Positions 43,981 through 51,363 of a stretch of DNA of 55,926 bases are shown one piece after another; position 1 is the stretch's first letter, and each line of letters starts with the position of its first letter. Made by a program: the position numbers and the translations under genes. This DNA is from SAR86 cluster bacterium (GTDB taxonomy: Bacteria > Pseudomonadota > Gammaproteobacteria > Pseudomonadales > Pseudohongiellaceae), in NCBI GenBank assembly GCA_002401885.1, contig NVUL01000009.1:1-55926 (forward strand), written 5' to 3'. A model generated the notes under the pieces. The model was not told the DNA's origin, did not search any database, and was given only the letters and a program-made list of their open reading frames with translations.

Positions 43981-45670
43981 TGTCGGCGATTAGATCTGCC
44001 GCGTAGTGTGCCGCTCTTGCACTGAACGCCATATAGGTCAGCGAAGGGTTCTGACAAGCCGATGATGTCATGAACGAACCGTCGGTGATGAACAGGTTCG
44101 GTACATCGTGCGCCTGACACCAACTATTTAGCACAGAGTTTGCCGGGTCGCGACCCATGCGTGCGCTACCCATCTCATGAATCCTATTTCCCGGTTTCGT
44201 CAGGCTAACATCGTTCGCAGTGATGTTCGTGCAGCCCGCCGCTTCTAACATGGCTACAGCATCCTTGCTCGCTTCTTGCAGCATGGTACGTTCGTTATCG
44301 CTATAGGTCACATGCAGCAGCGCCAAAGGATTGCCCCAGCGATCGCGCTTCGACGCATGCAGCGTGACTCGGTTCTCTGGATTCGGCAATTGCTCACCAA
44401 ACGCGCCTATGTTGATACGCCAAGGGCCAGGATTCTTATGCGCTTCCTTGAAGTCGCGACCGATACCGGCAATCTGTCCGCCGGCATTGCCTAGCGGCCT
44501 CGAGCCACCTTGAAAACCAAACCCGCGAAGATAAGACTTATCTTGGCCATTGAGATTCGCATAGCGAGGAATATAGATACCACCACTAGGTCGGCGACCG
44601 AAAACTTTCTGGTTATCGAAACCGCTTATCATGCCAACCGCGCCCGCACCGCTCACATGGTCCATCAAGTTTCTGCCAACCTGATCGGAACGATTCACTA
44701 ACCCAGTTGGAAAGGCCTCGGACTTTGATTGCAATAGGATCATCGCCGAGGCAATCGTGGAGGCATTTAGGAAAATCACCTTCGACGTATAGACACGCTT
44801 CTCATTTGTCTCCGCATCGACAATACGCACACCGGTTACTCGATTAGTTTCAGCGTCGTACTCAATCGAACTCACGATCGCGTTGTGCACCATCGTTAGA
44901 TTGCCCGTTCTCTCGGCCGCTGGCAGCGTCGCGTTCAAGGATGAGAAATAGGCCTTGAAGGAACAACCGAAATGACAGCGATTGCGTACCTGACAATTTG
45001 ACCTTCCCAAGGAACGTTGCTCATCAGTTGCATCGGTGAGGTGCGCGATCCGTGCAGAAATAATATTTCGTTCTGGAAACGTCGTCTCCACTTTGGCTTT
45101 GAGTGCTTTCTCGGCGTCGGTTAACTCGAACGCAGGTTGAAAGACACTGTCGGGTAACTGTGGCAGACCTTCGGCGCTACCCGCTATGCCGATGAAGGTT
45201 TCCACCTTCTCATACCAGGGCTCTAATTCTTCGTAGCGAATCGGCCAGTCAACTCCGTAACCGTCGGTCTTGTTCGCATTAAAATCTAGATTGCTTAGGC
45301 GATAGACTTGGCGCGACCACATGATGGAGCGGCCACCTGTATGGTAACCACGCAACCAATCGTAGCTGGTGCCCTCGGCTTCTTCATAGGGATGCTCGTC
45401 GTCCTTCACCCAGAAATTTTTATTGGATTCTTTGATGGCATAGGCAACGCCGCCGTACTGTTTGGGATAGTGCTCGGCAATCTCATCCTGAGCCACGTTG
45501 TCCAGATTCGGACTCTCCCAGGGGGCAAGATTATCGACATAGTCTCGCTCAGGAATAATTTCAGGGCCACGTTCGAGCACCAATACCTTCAATCCGCGCT
45601 CTGTGAGTTCCTTTGCGGACATGCCGCCACTCATCCCTGAACCAATTACTATTGCATCAAAATCTGCCAC
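43970..45670 (-). CDS. GMC-family FAD oxidoreductase (probable glucoside 3-dehydrogenase large subunit)
   Basis: A 566-residue flavoprotein with the FAD-binding IVIGSGMSGGMSAKELTERGLKVLVLERG at the N-terminus. The C-terminal GMC-like block runs RIHEMGSARMGRDPANSVLNSWCQAHDVPNLFITDGSFMTSSACQNPSLTYMAFS. It has no signal peptide of its own. The gene just upstream encodes a Tat-exported gluconate-2-dehydrogenase subunit 3, and such large subunits are carried out with that partner. It would oxidise a sugar hydroxyl, C3 of a glycoside or C2 of gluconate, in the periplasm. The convergent DUF1080 gene and the sugar-isomerase-like gene in the operon favour 3-keto-glycoside formation. The CDS ends at a TAG inside a tandem repeat. 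Confidence 0.88.
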   Translation of the reverse strand: MADFDAIVIGSGMSGGMSAKELTERGLKVLVLERGPEIIPERDYVDNLAPWESPNLDNVAQDEIAEHYPKQYGGVAYAIKESNKNFWVKDDEHPYEEAEGTSYDWLRGYHTGGRSIMWSRQVYRLSNLDFNANKTDGYGVDWPIRYEELEPWYEKVETFIGIAGSAEGLPQLPDSVFQPAFELTDAEKALKAKVETTFPERNIISARIAHLTDATDEQRSLGRSNCQVRNRCHFGCSFKAYFSSLNATLPAAERTGNLTMVHNAIVSSIEYDAETNRVTGVRIVDAETNEKRVYTSKVIFLNASTIASAMILLQSKSEAFPTGLVNRSDQVGRNLMDHVSGAGAVGMISGFDNQKVFGRRPSGGIYIPRYANLNGQDKSYLRGFGFQGGSRPLGNAGGQIAGIGRDFKEAHKNPGPWRINIGAFGEQLPNPENRVTLHASKRDRWGNPLALLHVTYSDNERTMLQEASKDAVAMLEAAGCTNITANDVSLTKPGNRIHEMGSARMGRDPANSVLNSWCQAHDVPNLFITDGSFMTSSACQNPSLTYMAFSARAAHYAADLIADRTL

Positions 45671-45731
45671 GGGTCGCTCCCTATCTAATCCTGTTTTTCT
45701 TCTTGTCTTCTAATTATGTGTGTATCTGCTA

Positions 45732-46265
45732 TTAAGAAATCTCTACACTTGGATCCCAACGGCCAGGCACAGCCACCCATTTCAATTCTTCGATAGCTCC
45801 ATCCTCTGTAGCAAAGTAGGACTGACTCACATAGCCTTTCACTCGCTTATAGCCGCTAGCATCTCCATCTTCTGCAAACGCTGCAGCATCGAATGCAGCC
45901 AGAGCTCGTTCTGCGACGCTATCGCTAGCATCCACGAAATTACCGCTAGCACGCTGATCCAACTCGCCCTTTATCTGACGCAGTGCGGTGCGATGGGCAT
46001 TCTTTGTTTCACTACTCGCCCAGTCCGTCATTAGACCATCCATATAGCCCGGGACATTAGCATCCACTGCGCCGGGGGTTTCGGTGCGCGGAATAATTAG
46101 ATCGCTAACCCGTGTTACCAGTGCATATTCCGCACTCGTATAGAAGCGCGGTGCCGTTCCGCGCCGCGTCGATAAAACATTCGCGACTCCGCCACATGCT
46201 GTTAGGGCGGTTGCGCCACCGATTGAAACGATTAACCCCTGTAGTACTTCGCGTCTAGTTCTCAT
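45732..46265 (-). CDS. gluconate 2-dehydrogenase subunit 3 family protein, Tat-exported
   Basis: A 177-residue small subunit of a membrane-linked GMC dehydrogenase. The N-terminus has a twin-arginine start TRREVLQG and a lipobox-like LTAC at Cys24, so it may be a Tat-exported lipoprotein. The remainder contains the family's FYTSAEYALVTRVSDLIIPRTETPGAVDANVPGYMDGLMTDW block. It lies 61 bases upstream of the GMC gene and in the same operon. Its expected role is to export and anchor the GMC subunit and help electron transfer. No cytochrome subunit (LacB-like or triheme) is present nearby. Confidence 0.9.
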   Translation of the reverse strand: MRTRREVLQGLIVSIGGATALTACGGVANVLSTRRGTAPRFYTSAEYALVTRVSDLIIPRTETPGAVDANVPGYMDGLMTDWASSETKNAHRTALRQIKGELDQRASGNFVDASDSVAERALAAFDAAAFAEDGDASGYKRVKGYVSQSYFATEDGAIEELKWVAVPGRWDPSVEIS

Positions 46266-46327
46266 GTTCCTGCCTTTTCCCAGTCTCTTTTTCTTAGTCT
46301 CTTGTATTCAATTTTTTACAAATGTAG

Positions 46328-47185
46328 TTAGAAAACGATATTGCGCACCGTATAGATGCTTACAGCTACGGAGGCGAGTCCATTTCCCGGTCGATCATGC
46401 TCGACGAAGAAATGTTTGAATCCTGCAGTGTCTGCATGGCTGAAGATATCGGCGAAATTTATTTCTCCGCGCCCAACGTCTGCCATACGGCCGAACTCAT
46501 CCATGTCCTTAACATGCAGCATGCTGAATCGTCCTGGATGATTCTCAAAATAGGAAACTGGGTCGACACCCGCATTGCGAATCCAATACAGATCGAGCTC
46601 CATATCGACCAAGTCTGCTTCGGTCTCATTTAGTAATATGTCGTAGGGGATGCGGCTGTCCAGTTCTTCAAATTCAAAGTCGTGATTGTGGTAGCCCATC
46701 TTAATGCCAACCTGCCTGCAGACTTCACCAGCGCGATTCAGATAATCGGCAGTGCGCTGATATTCGGCGATGGTACGTTGGTTCCCTGGAAGGTTCGGGA
46801 CTACTATGTATTTCTGCCCCAGTATTACAGCTCGTTCAACCTCGCCTTCAAGATCGTCTCTGAGCGCCTGCAGCTGAATATGCGCTGCCGGTGAAGTCAT
46901 GCCGTTCTGATCGAGAGTGCTACGCACCTCGCTTGCAGATCTGCCATAGTAACCGGCAAATTCCATTTCCTTATAACCGAGCTCGGCAACATGCGCTAGC
47001 GTGCCTTCGAAGTCTTGAGACAATTCATTACGCAATGTATAGAGCTGCAGTCCGACCTTATCTACGCGGCGTCCCTGTGCCAATGCCGTCAGAGGCAGAG
47101 AAGTGGCAGCGGTCAATATTGCGGAGTTGCGGAGAAACTTTCGTCGGTTGAGGCCGCGGGGCGTTGAGGATGTCTTGATATTCAA
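46328..47185 (-). CDS. Tat-exported sugar phosphate isomerase/epimerase-like TIM-barrel protein
   Basis: The frame opens at 47260, but AGGAGAG precedes a TTG at 47185, and from there a Tat leader follows (LNRRKFLRNSAIL...ALAQG), so I take TTG 47185. The mature protein is an AP-endonuclease-2/xylose-isomerase-like barrel: KVGLQLYTLRNELSQDFEGTLAHVAELGYKEMEF at the start, IKMGYHNHDFEFEEL (metal ligands) in the middle, and MLHVKDMDEFG near the end. Export by Tat means the metal-loaded protein acts in the periplasm on free sugars rather than sugar phosphates. Its likely role beside the GMC pair is isomerisation or beta-elimination of a keto-glycoside, an inference. Confidence 0.85.
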   Translation of the reverse strand: MNIKTSSTPRGLNRRKFLRNSAILTAATSLPLTALAQGRRVDKVGLQLYTLRNELSQDFEGTLAHVAELGYKEMEFAGYYGRSASEVRSTLDQNGMTSPAAHIQLQALRDDLEGEVERAVILGQKYIVVPNLPGNQRTIAEYQRTADYLNRAGEVCRQVGIKMGYHNHDFEFEELDSRIPYDILLNETEADLVDMELDLYWIRNAGVDPVSYFENHPGRFSMLHVKDMDEFGRMADVGRGEINFADIFSHADTAGFKHFFVEHDRPGNGLASVAVSIYTVRNIVF

Positions 47186-47219
47186 TATTGCTCTCCTGCT
47201 CGTTCTTTCGTTTGAGGCT

Positions 47220-48185
47220 CTAATCTCGGCGCCAAGCACCGCGCTGCAGATAGACCGCAACGATCACTATTATGCCTTGAACCGCCCCATTCAGGTAGTT
47301 ACTTACTGCATCGGTCAGATTCAGAATATTGCCGATAAGCGTGAGTATTAGGGCCCCGACAACGGTACCGCCGATGCGTCCATAGCCGCCCTTCAGCACA
47401 GTACCACCGATAATAACGGCCGCTATTGCCTCGAGCTCCCAGAGAATTCCAGTCTGTCCCGATGCCGAACCTAGGCGCGGCACATAGATGATAGTAGCGA
47501 TAGAGACGCAGACTCCCTGCAGCATATAAGTCGCCGTCTTCACGCGGTCTACATTTATGGCGGAGTAGCGCGCCACGCTCTCGTTTGAGCCCACTGCGAA
47601 ACAGTGTCTGCCGAACACAGTCATGTTCAAGAGCACGTAGCCGATCACTGCTACTCCTAGAAAAACCCAGACAGGATAAGGCAGGCCAAGAAACACGCCG
47701 TAATAGACCTCCGAGTACACATCACCGATCGTGAAGTTTAGCGACAGTGTGCCACCATCGGCCATATAGGTAACCAATGAGCGATAGATCCCCATGGTGC
47801 CAAGCGTGACGATAAACGCTTCGATCTTCGCCTTGGTGGTAAGCAAGCCATTGATCAGGCCCGCAACGGCACCAATGCCCGCTGATGCGATGATTGCCAG
47901 AATAATAATGACCACCATCGAATCGATAGTGTCCATCAGGGCATTCATCAGCAGGATCATGCAACCGGAAATAAACGCGGCCATCGAGCCGACGGAGAGA
48001 TCGATGCCTCCCGCGGTGATTACGAAAGTCGCGCCGATGGCAACGATGCCAATAAAGGAACTACGCGCCAAAATATTGCTGAGATTACCTGAGCTTAGAA
48101 ACGCGTCGTTCACAAGCACGCCAATGATAAAAACCACGACGAGAGCAATAAAGGGTCCGGCTGTTTTTAAGTCAAGCTTTGGCAT
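47220..48185 (-). CDS. sugar ABC transporter permease (RbsC-like)
   Basis: An inner-membrane permease of the BPD_transp_2 family with about nine helices. The family motif VITAGGIDLSVGSMAAFISG is followed by GLINGLLTTKAKIEAFIVTLGTMGIYRSL and the EAIAAVIIGGTVLKGGYGRIGGT loop that contacts the ATPase. I prefer the ATG at 48185 (GTGGGACATCG before it) over the upstream GTG at 48197; it overlaps the ATPase gene by 14 bases. Ribose, xylose and other monosaccharides are typical substrates. No periplasmic binding protein gene occurs in the operon or window. Confidence 0.93.
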   Translation of the reverse strand: MPKLDLKTAGPFIALVVVFIIGVLVNDAFLSSGNLSNILARSSFIGIVAIGATFVITAGGIDLSVGSMAAFISGCMILLMNALMDTIDSMVVIIILAIIASAGIGAVAGLINGLLTTKAKIEAFIVTLGTMGIYRSLVTYMADGGTLSLNFTIGDVYSEVYYGVFLGLPYPVWVFLGVAVIGYVLLNMTVFGRHCFAVGSNESVARYSAINVDRVKTATYMLQGVCVSIATIIYVPRLGSASGQTGILWELEAIAAVIIGGTVLKGGYGRIGGTVVGALILTLIGNILNLTDAVSNYLNGAVQGIIVIVAVYLQRGAWRRD

Positions 48186-49758
48186 TCGATGTCCCACTTT
48201 GTTCTACTTCGTTGTTATGTGAATGTTTACTCTTCAGGCCCGTGGCATAGCGCATAATCTCGTGTTCCTCGATCTCGTCGCTCTCTAGCACGCCGCTTAT
48301 CTCCCCGTGGTACATCACAGCCACGCGATGAGAAAGACCAATGACTTCGGTGATGTCGGAAGAGATGAGTATCAACGAATGTCCTGACGCAACCAGCTCT
48401 GCGATAAAGTGGTAGATCTGGCTCTTCGTACCTATGTCGATCCCGCGAGTGGGTTCGTCTATTATGATTATGCTTGGCTCGGCTTCGAGGATCTTGGCTA
48501 GCAGTAACTTCTGCTGATTTCCGCCAGACAAATTTCCCGCCGCGATTGACCTATCCTTCATGCGGATATCGAATGTACCGATGGCCTTTTCGAAGGCAAT
48601 TTCTTCTAGCTTAGTATCGATTAGAAATCTCGATATTTTATGCAGAGAAAATAGAGAGAAGTTAAAAATTAATCCCTTTTCCAACAACAGACCGCTGCCC
48701 TTGCGATCTTTCGTGAGATAGGCGACTCCTTTGTTGCGCGCCGCAGAGAGTTGCTTGAAATCAACACGCTCACCACGTAGCTCGACATTTCCTACGTTTC
48801 CCTTAGCCGGTCGTCTCAATCCAAGAACAGTTTCCATCAGCGCCGTGCGGCCGGAGCCAACAAGGCCAGAGAAGCCGAGGATCTCGCCCCTTCTCAATTC
48901 GAAACTGCTGGGCGTTGAGTTGCCTTGCAGCAGCAAATCACTAACTCTAAGAACTACTTCGGCAGCGTTTGGAACCTTGGGCATCTGCGGAAAGAGAGAG
49001 CTTAGCTCTCTACCCACCATCAGTCGCGCCATGTCGTCCTTGCTCAACTCAGTCGCGGGATAGCTACCCACTAACTCGCCATCGCGAAGAACTGTGATCA
49101 CATCCGCTATCTGCTCGATCTCATCCAACTTGTGCGAGATGAAGACGATCGCCACACCCTCTTGACGAAAACGGTCGATGAGCTCGAACAGCACCTGACT
49201 TTCTTGCTGCGTGAGCACTGCGGTGGGTTCGTCGAGAACAAGTACACGAGCCTGCTTCGCCTGAGCCTTCGCGATCTCCACCATCTGCTTTGCAGAGACG
49301 GGGAGCTGATCGACAGAGGCGTCGGGGTCTATATCACTGCGGAGAATGTCTAAATATTCCTGCGCCTTGGTCCGCATTGTTTTCTTGTCTAGAAATACGC
49401 GCCCCCTAATTTCGTTGCCGAGAAATATATTCTCTGCCACGGTGAGTTGCTCGGCGAGATTAAATTCCTGATGAATGAGTACGACGCCTGCCTGTTCGGC
49501 GATCGCATTGTTCCAGACATCAATTCGTTCCGAACTACCGCTGCCATCGCTAATGTGCAATTCACCGCCGCTGAGCTGTTCGAAGCCGGAGAGAATTTTA
49601 ACTAGCGTAGACTTCCCGGCGCCGTTCTCGCCGAGAATCGCATGCACCTCTCCGCCGCGAAGCGTCAGATCAATGCCGTGCAAGACTTCGACAGGACCGA
49701 AAGACTTGCGCAGCTTCCTGACCGATAGTGTCACCGACTTATTATTTTTGTCTGGCAT
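48172..49758 (-). CDS. sugar ABC transporter ATP-binding protein (RbsA-like)
   Basis: A 528-residue fused double ATPase. The first domain has Walker A GENGAGKS (residues 43-50) and VLVLDEPTAVL as Walker B. The second has the degenerate Walker A GLVGSGRTAL, signature LSGGNQQK and IIIIDEPTRGIDIG. This two-domain layout is specific to the monosaccharide CUT2 (Rbs/Xyl/Mgl) family. It partners the RbsC-like permease gene that overlaps its end and lies 34 bases after the sulfatase gene. Confidence 0.95.
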   Translation of the reverse strand: MPDKNNKSVTLSVRKLRKSFGPVEVLHGIDLTLRGGEVHAILGENGAGKSTLVKILSGFEQLSGGELHISDGSGSSERIDVWNNAIAEQAGVVLIHQEFNLAEQLTVAENIFLGNEIRGRVFLDKKTMRTKAQEYLDILRSDIDPDASVDQLPVSAKQMVEIAKAQAKQARVLVLDEPTAVLTQQESQVLFELIDRFRQEGVAIVFISHKLDEIEQIADVITVLRDGELVGSYPATELSKDDMARLMVGRELSSLFPQMPKVPNAAEVVLRVSDLLLQGNSTPSSFELRRGEILGFSGLVGSGRTALMETVLGLRRPAKGNVGNVELRGERVDFKQLSAARNKGVAYLTKDRKGSGLLLEKGLIFNFSLFSLHKISRFLIDTKLEEIAFEKAIGTFDIRMKDRSIAAGNLSGGNQQKLLLAKILEAEPSIIIIDEPTRGIDIGTKSQIYHFIAELVASGHSLILISSDITEVIGLSHRVAVMYHGEISGVLESDEIEEHEIMRYATGLKSKHSHNNEVEQSGTSNAKA

Positions 49759-49792
49759 TTATACTTTTAACTTTTCTAACAATCTATTTAAC

Positions 49793-51121
49793 TTAGTTTG
49801 GTCGGTTCCACATGTCTGGCAATACAGTGCTGCCAAATTCACTCTGACCTTGCAAGAGTAGCTCGCGCATCTTTTCTACAACTTCCGGAAATTCGCGTGT
49901 GAAACTGTAGGTCTCCGAGGGATCAAGCTGCACGTCGAATAACAGTCCATTCGGACCGTAATAGGAATTTGGATTGTCAAAGCTCGGCACTGCTGCTCTG
50001 TATCGTGACTCAACCACTAGCTTCCATTGGCCGCTGCGCACTCCAACGATTCGATCGTTGTCGAATAGATAGAGCACTTCGTGGGGTGAGGCCCCTCCAT
50101 CCACCAGCATCGGCAGGATGTCTTTGCCGTCTATTGGACGATCCGTGGGTAGGTCGCCTCCCGCGAGCTTCAGCAGCGTTGGAAAGATATCGATATTCAT
50201 TGCCGGCTCGTTCGATACTAATCCGCCCGGAATCGTACCGGCCCACTTTGCAATGAAGGGAACTCGTTGCCCGCCTTCCCAAGAACTGCCTTTGCGATCA
50301 CGAAAGGGACCTGGACTTCCCTCGAACCAGGGTCCATTGTCCGAGGTGAAGATTACGATTGTATTCTCATCAAGGCCCAGCCTATCCAATGTGGCTAATA
50401 CCTCGCCAACACTCCAGTCGATAGTCTCGACTACATCACCATACAAACCAGCATCGGACTGGCCACTAAATTGATTCGACACATACAGAGGCACATGCGG
50501 AAATGTATGCGGCATGTAGAGGAAGAACGGATTTTCCTGATTATTCTCGATAAAACGAATCGCCTCGTTTGTGTAGCGCTCCGTCAATGTATTTTGATTC
50601 ACCGGGTTCTCTATCATCTGTTCCTGACGATAGAGCTCCAAAGGCGTCATGTCGTTGCTATGCAGTACGCCGAAGTATTCATCGAAACCCTGAGTGAGTG
50701 GTGACCATTCGAGCCGACTGCCCAGATGCCACTTGCCGAACAAGGCAGTCTGATAGCCTAGAGGCTTTAAGGCTTCGGCGAGACTGATCTCTTCGGCGGC
50801 GAGATGAACATCGTTGGTGGGCCTAGCAACATCGCTTACTAGGTCGAGACGAATCGGGTAGCGGCCAGTTAAGAGCCCACCTCTGGCAGCCGTGCAGACG
50901 TTTGCGCTGGAATAGAAACTATCGAGCCTCGCACCTTCCAATGCCATGCGATCGAGGTTCGGCGTCTTTATAAGCTGCGATCCGTATACGCCTAGATCGC
51001 CATATCCTAGGTCGTCCGCCATGATAACAATGAAGTTTGGCTGCTGCGTGTCTTGCGCCTGAACACCGGCAATAAGGCTGGCGACTACTAACAACAGCAA
51101 TGGTTTAACGAGTCGTCTCAT
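49793..51121 (-). CDS. exported sulfatase (formylglycine-dependent, arylsulfatase A family)
   Basis: A 442-residue secreted sulfatase. I start at ATG 51121, which has GGGGGAG upstream. The frame opens 18 bases before. The signal peptide ends near GVQAQD. Metal ligands are in FIVIMADDLGYGDLG. The formylglycine site is Cys76 in NVCTAARGGLLTGRYPIR, a C-x-A-x-R variant of the usual CxPSR. The conserved KWHLG, DNGP and SSWEGGQRVPF blocks follow. It removes sulfate from a sugar or aryl substrate in the periplasm. It leads the operon with the ABC transporter and the 3-keto-type sugar oxidation genes, pointing to a sulfated glycoside. The maturase that makes formylglycine is not in the window. Confidence 0.93.
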   Translation of the reverse strand: MRRLVKPLLLLVVASLIAGVQAQDTQQPNFIVIMADDLGYGDLGVYGSQLIKTPNLDRMALEGARLDSFYSSANVCTAARGGLLTGRYPIRLDLVSDVARPTNDVHLAAEEISLAEALKPLGYQTALFGKWHLGSRLEWSPLTQGFDEYFGVLHSNDMTPLELYRQEQMIENPVNQNTLTERYTNEAIRFIENNQENPFFLYMPHTFPHVPLYVSNQFSGQSDAGLYGDVVETIDWSVGEVLATLDRLGLDENTIVIFTSDNGPWFEGSPGPFRDRKGSSWEGGQRVPFIAKWAGTIPGGLVSNEPAMNIDIFPTLLKLAGGDLPTDRPIDGKDILPMLVDGGASPHEVLYLFDNDRIVGVRSGQWKLVVESRYRAAVPSFDNPNSYYGPNGLLFDVQLDPSETYSFTREFPEVVEKMRELLLQGQSEFGSTVLPDMWNRPN

Positions 51122-51145
51122 GCTTCTCCCCCGAGGCATTTTCTG

Positions 51146-51177
51146 GGTACCTCTGAATAATTCTTTGGTACCTCTGA
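51146..51177. promoter_or_regulatory. direct repeat GGTACCTCTGA x2 upstream of the sulfatase operon
   Basis: Two exact copies of an 11-base sequence (51146-51156 and 51167-51177), 21 bases apart from start to start (two turns of helix), lie 25-56 bases upstream of the sulfatase start. Spacing by two helical turns is typical of regulator half-sites. It may be an operator for the operon. No regulator gene is adjacent. Confidence 0.35.
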
Positions 51178-51363
51178 TATTTGGACTGTTCCGTAGGGCG
51201 AGCTCTGAAGCATTCTTCCACTTCGTTGCAGCTCTTGTTAAGGACTAAGGCCATTAACGGCAAACTGCGTCTCGCGGTTGAACGCTTCAGGACGCGCAGA
51301 GATACCATAGAATTGTTCAGAGGCACCCTACTTTTTCAGTTTAGCTCGAAAGCCTTGCTTCTA

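Noticed and set aside
43851-44123. 90-codon minus-strand ORF with LEENP repeats as a separate gene
   Set aside because: Its first half is an out-of-frame shadow of the GMC C-terminus and has no ribosome site. The repetitive half is better described as a tandem DNA repeat.
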